From contig NZ_SCSK01000055.1 of the NCBI RefSeq assembly GCF_004297875.1, positions 1 through 47,669 of the forward strand: DNA of 47,669 nt, read 5' to 3'. Positions 8,569-16,664 of the stretch are shown one piece after another. Below the pieces are notes generated by a model, which saw only the letters and a list, made by a program, of their open reading frames with translations, did no database searches and was not told the origin of the DNA. The translations under genes and the position numbers were made by a program. The DNA is from Pandoraea sp. GTDB lineage: Bacteria; Pseudomonadota; Gammaproteobacteria; Burkholderiales; Burkholderiaceae. How positions within the stretch are numbered: position 1 is the stretch's first letter; each line of letters opens with the position of its first letter.

Positions 8569-8583
8569 GTTAGTCTGGCTAAC
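8569..8583. promoter_or_regulatory. Candidate LysR binding dyad
   Basis: GTTAG-TCTGG-CTAAC is a perfect interrupted palindrome, five bases upstream of the LysR start codon. It contains the T-N11-A spacing common to LysR sites. Binding there would block the regulator's own translation initiation region, which fits autorepression. Confidence 0.4.
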
Positions 8584-8716
8584 CGGCTGTCTCGGAAATT
8601 CTGCCTGGCCGCCGTCGCGGTTCGTTCACATAATGACGCAAACCTATACGTAGTACAACGAGCGTGCGGCGCGATGCACCATCCGGTGCGCGGCGACTGC
8701 TGCGCCAGGAGACATC

Positions 8717-9199
8717 ATGTTCAAATTTCAGGTCAACGGCGAGGCGCGCGCCGTCGGCGGCATCTCGCCGGAAACGCCATTGCTTTGGGTGCTGCGCGAT
8801 CATCTGCAACTCAAGGGCGTCAAGTTTGGTTGTGGCGGCGGCTTCTGCGGCGCCTGTACCGTGCATTTGGACGGCCAGCCGGCACGCGCCTGTCAGTTGC
8901 CGCTCGCGGCGGTAGCGGGGCGTCACATCACAACCATCGAAGGACTTTCGCCCGACGGCAGCCATCCGCTGCAGCGGGCCTGGGTCGAGTTGGACGTACC
9001 GCAATGCGGCTATTGCCAATCGGGGCAATTGATGTCGGCCGCGGCGTTGCTGGCGCAAAATCCGCGACCCACCGATGCCGACATCGATGCGGCGATGAGC
9101 GGCAACATCTGCCGCTGCGGCACCTACGGCCGCATCCGTCGTGCAATCCGCCGCGCCGCGCAGGTATCGCCTGACGCCAAAGCGGGGCAGGGGGATTGA
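8717..9199 (+). CDS. iorA: Isoquinoline 1-oxidoreductase-type small subunit, two [2Fe-2S] clusters
   Basis: A 160-residue iron-sulfur subunit of the xanthine-oxidase family. The plant-type cluster is seen as [15 protein letters not shown] followed by a downstream Cys. The second, all-helical cluster domain has CGYCQSG and [11 protein letters not shown]. It passes electrons from the molybdenum site in the large subunit. AGGAG lies six bases before ATG 8717. It is coupled to the large-subunit gene by a one-base gap. The iorA name is by homology; the oxidised substrate could be another N-heterocycle or an aldehyde. Confidence 0.88.
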   Translation: MFKFQVNGEARAVGGISPETPLLWVLRDHLQLKGVKFGCGGGFCGACTVHLDGQPARACQLPLAAVAGRHITTIEGLSPDGSHPLQRAWVELDVPQCGYCQSGQLMSAAALLAQNPRPTDADIDAAMSGNICRCGTYGRIRRAIRRAAQVSPDAKAGQGD

Positions 9200-9200
9200 T

Positions 9201-11438
9201 ATGCGACACGACGACACCTCGCAAGGCCATAGCGCGGCCCGGCGCGCTTTCCTCAAATCCGGCGCCGCACTGGGCGCCGGTCTGGCGGTCGGATTTCGCT
9301 GGGGCGATGCCGCCGCTGTCGGCCGCCTGGGTGAGTCCGCTCAGCCCGAAACCACGATTTTCGAGCCGAACGCCTGGGTGCGTATTTTTCCCGACGACAC
9401 CATCAAGCTCGTGGTAGCCAAGCACGACTCGGGTACCGGCACCCATACCGCGCTGCCGGCGGTGGTCGCCGAAGAACTCGACGTCGACCCGTTCCGGGTG
9501 GATGTCATTACACCGGAAAACCCGTTTTTCATCGCCTATATGCATCCCCTCTGGCATGTGTTCTCGACCGGCGGCAGCACCAGCGTGTCGCTCGAATACG
9601 CACGCCTGCGCCACGCCGGAGCCACCGCCCGCGCCCTGCTCGTCGCCGCGGCAGCAAAGCGTTGGGGCGTCGCGGCGCAGGCATGCACTACCGACAATGG
9701 TCGCGTGCTGCACGCCTCGAGCGGTCGCAGCGCCAGCTACGGGGAACTCGCCGAACAGGCTGCCCGCTTGCCCGCACCGGACAAGGTCACGCTCAAGCGT
9801 CCGGCCGATTTCAAATACATCGGACACCTGATGAAAAAGCGGGGCGCATTGGAAAAATCGACCGGGCGCTTTCGCTATAGCATCGATGTCGAGCTGCCCG
9901 ACATGCTGGTGGCGGTAGTCGAGCATGCGCCGGTGATCAACGCACGGGTGAGGGCGATCGATGCGAGCGCCGCGCTTGCCGTGCCGGGCGTGCGGCGAGT
10001 GCTGAAAATTCCTGCCGCGCCGGCGTCGGTGCTCGGCGGCAATCAGGAAGGCGTTGCGGTGCTGGCCGACACATACTGGGCTGCGCAAAGCGCTCGCCAG
10101 CGCCTGAAAATCACCTGGGACGATGGCGCATTCAAGCACTTCGACAGCGCCGACTTGGCGCGCCGGCAAGCCGAATTCCTGCGCAGCCCGGCTGCGGAGC
10201 CGGTGCGCACGGTGTCGCAAGGCGATGTCGAGCGTGCCTTGCACGGTGCCGGTCGGGTGCTCGAAGCCGAATACGTGATGCCCTATAAGGCGCAGAATCC
10301 GCTCGAGCCGATTTGCGTGAGCGCACAGGTCAAGGACGGCACCGTGACATTCTGGGGCGGCCTGCAGGTGCCTACGACGGCGCGCGAAGCGGCGCGGGTG
10401 GTGACCGGCATTCCGGCCGAACGCGTGGTGCTGCACGATATGGTCTCAGGTGGCAGTTTTGGCGCACACGAGTCGAAATACTGGCTCTACGAGGTGGTTT
10501 ATCTGGCGAAGACGGTTGGCCGCCCTGTCAAGCTGATGCACAGCCGGGAAGACGAAATGCGCGCGCTTTATTACCACGCGGCGAGCTATCACAAGTTGCG
10601 CGGCGCGCTGGGCGCCAACGGCCAGCTCGACGCGCTGGAGCTGCGCGCGGTTTGCCCCGCGTCGCCGGAGCAATGGGAGCCGGGTTACACCGAGCGCCCC
10701 GACAAAATGGATTACAGCACGACCGAGGCAATTTCCAGGTGGGACTTCGCTTACCAGGCGCCCAACCTGGATCTGGCCTGGGTGCGGCACGAGACCGGCG
10801 TGCCGACTGGATGGTATCGGGCGGTCAGTTTTATTCCCAATGTATTTGCGCTCGAGAGTTTTATCGACGAGCTCGCTCATGCCGCGGGTATCGATCCGCT
10901 CGCGTACCGGCTCGCCCACATGCAGGGCCGGCCACGCCACGTCGAGGTCCTGCGGCAGGCGGCCGAGCGTGCCGGCTGGGGACAGCCGATGCCGGAAGGC
11001 ACCGCGTTGGGGCTGGCGACGAACCAGGCTTACGGCAGCTATGTGGCGGTAGTCGCGCGCGTCGAGCGGCAAGGCGAGGGGGCGAACACGGCCATCACGG
11101 TACGACATCTAACGAGTGTGGTCGATTGCGGGTTGATGGTGTCGCCGGCCGGAGTCGAGGAGCAAATCTACGGAGGGCTGATGTGGGGGCTGGGGCATGC
11201 GCTGCTCGATCGTGTCGACATCGAGGGCGGGCGTGTGCGACAAGGCAATTTTGACACTTATCGGGTGATGCGCATGGATGCGATGCCCGAGATCGATATC
11301 GTGCTGATCGATGGCGATGTCGACAAGCCCGGCGGCGTGGGGGAATTGTCGAGTCCGTCGGTCGCGCCGGCCGTGGCCAACGCGCTGTTTCGCCTGAGCG
11401 GCGTGCGCCAGCGCACGACGCCGCTCAGGCTGGTTTGA
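9201..11438 (+). CDS. iorB: Isoquinoline 1-oxidoreductase-type molybdenum large subunit, Tat-exported
   Basis: A 745-residue molybdopterin subunit of the xanthine-oxidase family. It starts with a twin-arginine signal (SAARRAFLKSGAALGAG, about residues 11-27), as expected for the exported IorB/aldehyde-oxidase group. GGSFGAHES near residue 420 and the C-terminal GVGELSSPSVAPAVANAL segment match the family's cofactor-binding regions. It starts two bases after the iorA stop. The membrane cytochrome that often completes such clusters is missing here, since the next gene is convergent. Confidence 0.88.
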   Translation: MRHDDTSQGHSAARRAFLKSGAALGAGLAVGFRWGDAAAVGRLGESAQPETTIFEPNAWVRIFPDDTIKLVVAKHDSGTGTHTALPAVVAEELDVDPFRVDVITPENPFFIAYMHPLWHVFSTGGSTSVSLEYARLRHAGATARALLVAAAAKRWGVAAQACTTDNGRVLHASSGRSASYGELAEQAARLPAPDKVTLKRPADFKYIGHLMKKRGALEKSTGRFRYSIDVELPDMLVAVVEHAPVINARVRAIDASAALAVPGVRRVLKIPAAPASVLGGNQEGVAVLADTYWAAQSARQRLKITWDDGAFKHFDSADLARRQAEFLRSPAAEPVRTVSQGDVERALHGAGRVLEAEYVMPYKAQNPLEPICVSAQVKDGTVTFWGGLQVPTTAREAARVVTGIPAERVVLHDMVSGGSFGAHESKYWLYEVVYLAKTVGRPVKLMHSREDEMRALYYHAASYHKLRGALGANGQLDALELRAVCPASPEQWEPGYTERPDKMDYSTTEAISRWDFAYQAPNLDLAWVRHETGVPTGWYRAVSFIPNVFALESFIDELAHAAGIDPLAYRLAHMQGRPRHVEVLRQAAERAGWGQPMPEGTALGLATNQAYGSYVAVVARVERQGEGANTAITVRHLTSVVDCGLMVSPAGVEEQIYGGLMWGLGHALLDRVDIEGGRVRQGNFDTYRVMRMDAMPEIDIVLIDGDVDKPGGVGELSSPSVAPAVANALFRLSGVRQRTTPLRLV

Positions 11439-11455
11439 GCCACAGGAGCACCGGC

Positions 11456-12118
11456 TCAGCGATGATGAAGGGATTGCGCCGGCGTGCGCCCCAGGCGCAG
11501 CAACAGGCGATTGATCGACAGGAGAAATGGCTTGATTTCCTGAGGCGCGGCGGCGATATCGAGCGGGCGCAGGTCGGATTCGCTGCGCGCGTCGAGTTCG
11601 CTCGTCAAGCGATCGACCGATCCCAGCGTTTTCCTTACCGCGAGCACCACCAGGCCCATCAGGACCGGCAGCAGAACGCCGAACGGCATGATAGTGCGCA
11701 AGCCGCTGGCCCGCGCGATTTGGGTTCGTCCCTCGGTACGCTGCCCGACGGCGACCCGGTCGCCCGAATCGAGTTGCTTGACGTACAGGCGCCACGAGTG
11801 TCCCGCGATGTCGACAGTCTGGAAGCCGTTGGCCAGGTTACGAGGCAGCGGCAGATTGCCGCGATATTGGGGGTTGCCCAGCAACTGTACGATCAACGGT
11901 GAATCGGCGCTTGCGCCTGTGCGGGAGAGCACGCCTGCATCGGCGACCGCCAGCCGGTTCGAGTTGATCAGGCGCGCGACCTGGATAAGTTGTTCATCCT
12001 GAAACTGGTAGGCCTGTTGGAATGCGTCGAAAAAGGAAAAAAAGCCGGCAATTGCCCCGATCACCAAAATACAACCGGCGATCCAGCTGATCAGCCGGTA
12101 TTGCAATGAATTTTTCAT
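11456..12118 (-). pseudogene. Sensor histidine kinase lacking its kinase core
   Basis: A 220-residue remnant. MKNSLQYRLISWIAGCILVI is the first membrane segment. A periplasmic 2CSK_N-type domain follows (about residues 35-140), then a second membrane segment and a HAMP-like stretch that ends at NRLLLRLG. In QseC/TctE-like kinases the phosphorylated H-box follows directly; here the frame stops after about 11 unrelated residues and no HATPase sequence is found. The stop lies 17 bases from the iorB stop, suggesting that a deletion joined the two. No response regulator is adjacent. Translation from ATG 12118 could still give a membrane sensor stub. Confidence 0.75.
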
Positions 12119-12201
12119 ACGTTGACTGTCGGCGGTTGACGCAAATGAAAATAACCGCCCAACTGGCAGCGATGCCGGCAATGCCTTGATTTTTGCTGGG
12201 C

Positions 12202-12259
12202 GGCTTCCGTGATTATCTGATATTTTCGGCTCGAAAATTCATGTCGTCTTCACGGAGCC
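12202..12259. repeat. Nested inverted repeats
   Basis: Outer arms GGCTTCCGTGA (12202-12212) and TCACGGAGCC (12250-12259) differ by one extra base. Inside them is the perfect hairpin ATTTTCG-GCT-CGAAAAT (12222-12238). There is no T-tract. It lies downstream of the small exported-protein gene and upstream of the kinase remnant. Confidence 0.55.
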
Positions 12260-12280
12260 GCATTGGCGCAGCAGCCAGAC

Positions 12281-12331
12281 GCGCCAGTGTCGTGCGACGC
12301 ACCATTCAGGGAGCGTCGCACGGTTTGGCGC
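12281..12331 (-). terminator. Long GC-rich hairpin after the 98-residue exported-protein gene
   Basis: A perfect 10-bp stem (CGTGCGACGC 12291-12300 with GCGTCGCACG 12313-12322) is extended by GCGCCA/TGGCGC across a small internal bulge. It begins eight bases beyond the stop codon of the minus-strand gene. There is no U-tract, so it is either a 3'-stabilising hairpin or an atypical terminator. Confidence 0.45.
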
Positions 12332-12338
12332 AAGCGGC

Positions 12339-12635
12339 CTAATTGTGCCGATAGGTCACCGGCGCGGCGGCACTGGCAATTTTCGTCGAACTCAAGACAT
12401 GTTGTGTGCCATGAGGCATTCGAGGGGTTTTCGGGAATACGGTATTGCCTTGATCGAGCAGGCCGTGCTGTTCGGCCTTGACTAGGTGGGCATATACCGT
12501 GGCTTGACTCAACGGTGAATTCGAGTGAACCCAGGAAAGCATCGAACCGCCAGGATAGGCATCGCTGGCGAGGGCCGGCAGGGTACCTGCAACGCTGAGC
12601 AGGAGAGCCGCGGCAATCGTATATCCGGTTTTCAT
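12339..12635 (-). CDS. Small exported protein, DUF4148-like
   Basis: A 98-residue protein with a clear Sec signal peptide (MKTGYTIAAALLLSVAGTLPALA). The segment LSQATVYAHLVKAEQHGL resembles the repeated LTRAQVxAELxxxEQAG pattern of DUF4148 proteins, which are common and of unknown function in Burkholderiales. GGAGG lies just before ATG 12635. Its mature N-terminus (AYPGGSMLSWVHSN) resembles that of the next small gene (NHPGSTMPAWVNQM), and both share a promoter design. Expected location is the periplasm or outside the cell. Confidence 0.75.
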   Translation of the reverse strand: MKTGYTIAAALLLSVAGTLPALASDAYPGGSMLSWVHSNSPLSQATVYAHLVKAEQHGLLDQGNTVFPKTPRMPHGTQHVLSSTKIASAAAPVTYRHN

Positions 12636-12699
12636 TTCGACCTCCAAATCAAACTGAAAGGACTGAAGGCGGAGTCGCATTGGCGCCGCGTTCAATCTC

Positions 12700-12731
12700 A
12701 GTCTAGGCGGGGAAACTTAGTTGCCTCTTAG
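12700..12731 (-). promoter_or_regulatory. Promoter with 11-bp direct repeat, copy 1
   Basis: On the plus strand CTTAG occurs at 12716-12720 and again at 12727-12731, exactly 11 bp apart. Read toward the gene, the second half-site is followed by ten bases and then a -10 hexamer TAGACT (12705-12700). This layout, two head-to-tail half sites overlapping the -35 position, is typical of OmpR/PhoB-class response regulators; PmrA/QseB sites are CTTAA-N6-CTTAA. Confidence 0.6.
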
Positions 12732-12973
12732 CATGTAGTGCTATTTTCCGATGCTCGAGCCGGGACTCGACACCGCATTGCAGGGCAAGCGAGCGTGGTC
12801 GCAGCAAAGGACTGCGGCGACAGGCGTTTCATGCGAGGCCGGGCAAAGGCAAGGCCGAGGAGCGCCGCTTCGACGCAGGTCGACCGGAAAAGATCTTGTT
12901 TGGATGACGTGACCGGGCAGGTTTGATCGAGATGCGCTCGCCGGTCGCCTGGAAAGGGCCTTGCGAGCGCGTG

Positions 12974-12991
12974 GACGGTTCGTTGACCGTC
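12974..12991 (-). terminator. Short hairpin directly after the 70-residue exported-protein gene
   Basis: GACGGT (12974-12979) and ACCGTC (12986-12991) form a six-bp stem touching the stop codon at 12992-12994. No U-tract follows. Confidence 0.3.
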
Positions 12992-13204
12992 TCAGGGACG
13001 ATGGCGCGCGCCAGCCGGCAGGGATTGGCCGCTGGCGGGAGCTTGCGCGTGCGCATCAGTTTGCATCGCGTCATGCTTGCTTTGCCACATCTGATTGACC
13101 CAGGCCGGCATTGTGGAGCCCGGGTGGTTGGCCTTTGCCATGGCAGGCAAAATGCCCGCCGCGCAAAGCGCGATTGCAGCGATAAACGTGCGTGTGGTTT
13201 TCAT
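12992..13204 (-). CDS. Small exported protein, paralogue-like partner of the gene at 12339-12635
   Basis: A 70-residue protein with a Sec signal peptide (MKTTRTFIAAIALCAAGILPAMA). The mature start NHPGSTMPAWVNQMW resembles that of the 98-residue neighbour. The DUF4148-like helix is missing, replaced by a polar, Ala/Gln/His-containing tail. ATG 13204 is chosen because the signal peptide begins there. Its promoter nearly duplicates the neighbour's, so the two are probably co-regulated. Function unknown. Confidence 0.65.
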   Translation of the reverse strand: MKTTRTFIAAIALCAAGILPAMAKANHPGSTMPAWVNQMWQSKHDAMQTDAHAQAPASGQSLPAGARHRP

Positions 13205-13266
13205 CCTAATACCCATATATCTGAAGAAAAATTGACTGAAGCACGGTTATTTGCCGTGTTGAATCC

Positions 13267-13298
13267 AGTCTAGCGCGGGAAACTTAGCCGCTGCTTAG
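13267..13298 (-). promoter_or_regulatory. Promoter with 11-bp direct repeat, copy 2
   Basis: CTTAG is found at 13283-13287 and 13294-13298, again 11 bp apart. The spacing of ten bases to TAGACT (13272-13267) is the same as in copy 1. The distance from the -10 box to the ATG is also nearly equal (62 versus 64 bases). Confidence 0.6.
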
Positions 13299-13417
13299 AC
13301 ATTGTTGTGTCGATCGAATGGCAATGCGCGGCGATTTTCCTATACTTTAGCCAAGCGGCTGAGCCGGGGGAATCGCCCTCCGGACGAGATCCGCACGGGT
13401 CGTTTGGAGTGTCCGTC

Positions 13418-14506
13418 ATGGCAGTCCCCCAATTTCACTCGCTGCGCATTCGCGAAGTTCGTCCCGAGACCGCCGATTCGGTGACGGTCTCGTTCGAGGT
13501 GCCGGACGCCCTGCGTGACGCATATCGCTTCATTCAGGGGCAGTTTGTCACCCTCAAGGTTCACCTCGACGGCCAGGAGACACGCCGCTCGTATTCGATA
13601 TGTGTCGGCGTGACCGAGTACGAGCGTCACGGCGAGTTGCGCATCGGCATCAAGCGTGTGCGCGGGGGCCGCTTCTCGAATTTCGCATTCGAGACGTTGC
13701 AGCCGGGCCACACGATCGACGTCATGACGCCGGATGGGCGATTCTTTACCCATCTGAATGCCGATCATGCCAAGCATTACGTTGCATTTGCCGGCGGCTC
13801 CGGCATCACACCGGTGCTGGCGTTGTTGAAAACGACGCTGGAGATCGAAACGACCAGCACATTCAGTCTGATCTACGGTAACCGCAGCGTCGACGCCATC
13901 ATGTTCCGCGAGGTTCTGGAGGATCTGAAAAACCGGTATTTGAGCCGCTTCGCGCTGTATCACGTGCTGTCGGACGACGTTCAGGATGTCGAACTTTTCA
14001 ATGGCGTGCTCGATCAAGCGAAATGCGCTGCCTTTCTTGCCACGCTCGAACCCGCCAGCGCCATCGACGAGGCTTTCATCTGCGGGCCCGCGCCGATGAT
14101 GGATGCCGCCGAAACCGCACTCAAACAGGCAGGCGTGGTGCCCGAGAAAATCCATGTCGAACGGTTCGGCACGCCGCTGCCGCAGGCGGGCGTGCCGCCG
14201 ATCGAGATCACCGACGATACGCCCGCGGCGGACCTGGAAATCACGATCGACGGCAAGACGCGCAAGCTGCGGTTGCCCTACGACGGCATCAGCCTGCTTG
14301 ACGTCGGGCTGCGTGCGGGGTTGGCCTTGCCCTACGCCTGCAAGGGCGGTGTGTGCTGCACCTGCCGGGCCAAGGTCACCGAGGGCAGCGTCAAAATGGA
14401 CAAGAACTACACGCTCGAAGCGCAGGAGGTGAAAGATGGGTTCGTACTGACCTGCCAGTGTCACCCACTGACGGACCGTGTGGCCGTCAGTTACGACGAG
14501 CGCTAG
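13418..14506 (+). CDS. paaE: PaaE-like 2Fe-2S/FAD oxidoreductase (orphan)
   Basis: A 362-residue reductase. The N-terminal FAD domain has RRSYSICVG, the NAD(P) domain has FAGGSGITPVLALLK and FICGPAPMMDAAE, and the C-terminal plant-type ferredoxin has CKGGVCCTCRAKV. This is the architecture of PaaE, which feeds electrons to the phenylacetyl-CoA epoxidase PaaABC(D). ATG 13418 is chosen over an upstream start at 13307 because the family sequence begins there, with TTGGAG upstream. No paaABCD genes are nearby, so it may serve a distant oxygenase or another ring-hydroxylating enzyme. Confidence 0.85.
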   Translation: MAVPQFHSLRIREVRPETADSVTVSFEVPDALRDAYRFIQGQFVTLKVHLDGQETRRSYSICVGVTEYERHGELRIGIKRVRGGRFSNFAFETLQPGHTIDVMTPDGRFFTHLNADHAKHYVAFAGGSGITPVLALLKTTLEIETTSTFSLIYGNRSVDAIMFREVLEDLKNRYLSRFALYHVLSDDVQDVELFNGVLDQAKCAAFLATLEPASAIDEAFICGPAPMMDAAETALKQAGVVPEKIHVERFGTPLPQAGVPPIEITDDTPAADLEITIDGKTRKLRLPYDGISLLDVGLRAGLALPYACKGGVCCTCRAKVTEGSVKMDKNYTLEAQEVKDGFVLTCQCHPLTDRVAVSYDER

Positions 14507-14508
14507 CG

Positions 14509-14525
14509 CGACGCCGTGGGCGTCG
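14509..14525. repeat. Hairpin after paaE
   Basis: A seven-bp stem, CGACGCC with GGCGTCG around GTG, starts three bases after the paaE stop. There is no T-tract; the better terminator lies further downstream at 14633. Confidence 0.35.
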
Positions 14526-14632
14526 GATCCCGCGTTGGTGTTCAGTAGTCCTTGCGGGAAAAATCAAATTGACCGCCGTCGGGAAAAATGAGAATGTTAC
14601 AAATTGTTGTCGAAGTGATGTGGCGACCGAAG

Positions 14633-14657
14633 GGGGCGGGCTGCCGCCCCGATTTTT
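14633..14657 (+). terminator. Rho-independent terminator after paaE
   Basis: GGGGCGG (14633-14639) pairs with CCGCCCC (14644-14650) around GCTG and is followed by GATTTTT. It ends shortly before the ribosome-binding site of the outer-membrane protein gene, so it could also act as an attenuator for that gene. Confidence 0.7.
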
Positions 14658-14692
14658 AAAACAATAACCGACAAGGTATCTGGGAGGATATT

Positions 14693-15529
14693 ATGTCCAA
14701 AAAATTGGCCCTCGCATTGGCCACTGGGCTGGTGTGCGCGGCAGGCGCCGCGCGAGCCGATGAAGCGATTCTTCGTGCCAACAATCAAGTCTCGCTGTGG
14801 GTCGGCGGGCACCATCTCAATTATCACGAAACCGATACGAACAATATCTCCGGGCTGGTGGGGCCGGGCGGGCAACTCGATTCCGAACATGGCACCCAGG
14901 CGGCATTCGGCGGCGGCCTGACGCGTCAGGGCAGTCTGTTCGGCCTGAAGAACATATATACCAGCCTGTCGCTCGATTACTCTCACGGCAATACCGACTA
15001 CCAGGGCTATCTCGTCAATAACAGCACGCATACCGCTGTGCCCTATTCGTCGACCACGCGCAATACCACGGTCGACGTCAACCTGAAGGTCGGTCCGGCA
15101 TTTGCGCTGGGAGCGCAATCCCGGGCGCAGCTCGTGCCCTACGTCACCTACGGCTACCATAACTGGGTCCGCGATCTGGCCCAGCCCTACGGCGACAGGG
15201 AAACCTACAGCCATCAATATCTTGGCGTCGGGGTGTTGGGGCAATACTCGTTCACCCCCAAGCTGGTCGGCAGCGCCGACCTGAGCGTGGCCAGGACGAT
15301 CAATCCGCGGCTTACCACCGGCTCGGCCGGCGATTTCAGCCTCGGCAGCAAGGCCCAGACCTCGCTGAGCGTCGGCTTGGACTATGCGGTGACGCCGCGC
15401 CTGCACGCCAGCGCGAGCTACCGCGCCACCGAGTTCAAGTATGGCCAGTCGCCGGTCGGCGTGTATTTCGAACCGGATTCGAAAACCATTGAACAACGCT
15501 TCCTGGTCGGCCTGGGCTACTCGTTCTGA
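14693..15529 (+). CDS. Outer-membrane beta-barrel protein
   Basis: A 278-residue exported protein. The signal peptide (MSKKLALALATGLVCAAGAARA) is followed by alternating hydrophobic/polar strands rich in Tyr, Gly and Asn (for example LSLDYSHG, LVPYVTYGYHNW, LSVGLDYAV). The chain ends LGYSF with a C-terminal Phe, the usual outer-membrane insertion signature. GGAGG precedes ATG 14693. It resembles small opacity/OmpW-like barrels in general form, but no specific family can be assigned. Confidence 0.75.
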   Translation: MSKKLALALATGLVCAAGAARADEAILRANNQVSLWVGGHHLNYHETDTNNISGLVGPGGQLDSEHGTQAAFGGGLTRQGSLFGLKNIYTSLSLDYSHGNTDYQGYLVNNSTHTAVPYSSTTRNTTVDVNLKVGPAFALGAQSRAQLVPYVTYGYHNWVRDLAQPYGDRETYSHQYLGVGVLGQYSFTPKLVGSADLSVARTINPRLTTGSAGDFSLGSKAQTSLSVGLDYAVTPRLHASASYRATEFKYGQSPVGVYFEPDSKTIEQRFLVGLGYSF

Positions 15530-15563
15530 ACGATTGCCGTCGGTCGGCGCGTCGGTCCTGGCG

Positions 15564-16664
15564 TCAGTTCGATCCGACCACCGATAGCCACGGCGCGCCT
15601 GCGACGGCGGCTCTGCCGCCTGCCTGGCGCGGGTAGGCGACCACCGGACCGTCGACCCAGACCCAGACGCGCGCGCCGACTGCCGGCAGCGCCTGGCCAT
15701 CCACGCGCGCCGCGATATGTTCGCCGCTGGCCGGCAACACCAGTTGCACGTTCGCATCGGCACCGAGAAACGTGACGTCCTCGACGCGCGCTTCGACCGC
15801 ACCGGTACGATGCTGCGCCGTCATCAGGCGGATCTGTTCGGGGCGCACCAGCACGTCAGCCGGGCCTTGCGCGGTGGGGGCGGCGAGTGGCAAGTGACCC
15901 AGGGTGCAAACGGCTTCCTGGCCGACCACAATGCTCTCCAGCAGCACGGCCTCGCCAACGAAGCGCGCCAGTTCGCGGGACGCGGGCGCTCGGTAGAGCG
16001 TTTGCGGCGTTGCCACCTGGGCCAGTTTGCCCTGCCACAGCACGGCCACCCGATCGCCCATCGACAAGGCTTCGCCCTGGTCATGCGTGACCAGCACTGC
16101 CGTGGCCCCGGCTGCCTTGAGCGCGTGTGCCACGGCTTGCCGCGTTTCGCTGCGCAGCGCCGCATCGAGCGCCGAGAACGGTTCGTCGAGCAATACCACC
16201 GACGGCGATAATGCGAGCGCGCGGGCCAGCGCCACGCGCTGCTGCTCGCCTCCCGACAAGTGTTGCGGCGGGCGCGTGGCATAGGCGGCGGGCAGGCCCA
16301 CCATTTCCAGCAATTCATCGACCCGGTGCCGGGCTCGCCGCTGGGCGCGCGGCATGCCGAAAACGATATTGTCGGCCACCGACAGATGGGGGAACAGCGC
16401 GCCTTCCTGCGGCACGTAACCGATGTGGCGCTGCTCTGGCGGTACATGCAGGCCCGGCGCCGATACCGTACGCTCGCCGATCACAATGGTGCCGGCCTCG
16501 GCACGCTCGAAGCCGCACAGCAGCCGCAGCAGCGTGGTCTTGCCGCTGCCGGACGGACCCAGGATGGCCATCAGACTGCCGCCGGCAATCCACAGATCGA
16601 AGTCGCGCAATACCGGTTGACCCTCGAAACTCTTGCTCAAACCGTCAATCTTCAATTCGCTCAC
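15564..16664 (-). CDS. fbpC: Fe(3+) ABC transporter ATP-binding protein
   Basis: A 366-residue ATPase with Walker A GPSGSGKTT, Q-loop VPQEGALFP, signature LSGGEQQR, Walker B VVLLDEP and VTHDQGEA, then a TOBE-like C-terminal domain. FbpC/AfuC proteins energise ferric iron import. A GTG start at 16664 is chosen because it overlaps the permease stop by four bases (GTGA) and begins the family-like MSELKIDGLSKSF; the open frame continues upstream but only as a shadow of the permease gene. Third gene of the fbpABC operon. Confidence 0.9.
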   Translation of the reverse strand: MSELKIDGLSKSFEGQPVLRDFDLWIAGGSLMAILGPSGSGKTTLLRLLCGFERAEAGTIVIGERTVSAPGLHVPPEQRHIGYVPQEGALFPHLSVADNIVFGMPRAQRRARHRVDELLEMVGLPAAYATRPPQHLSGGEQQRVALARALALSPSVVLLDEPFSALDAALRSETRQAVAHALKAAGATAVLVTHDQGEALSMGDRVAVLWQGKLAQVATPQTLYRAPASRELARFVGEAVLLESIVVGQEAVCTLGHLPLAAPTAQGPADVLVRPEQIRLMTAQHRTGAVEARVEDVTFLGADANVQLVLPASGEHIAARVDGQALPAVGARVWVWVDGPVVAYPRQAGGRAAVAGAPWLSVVGSN

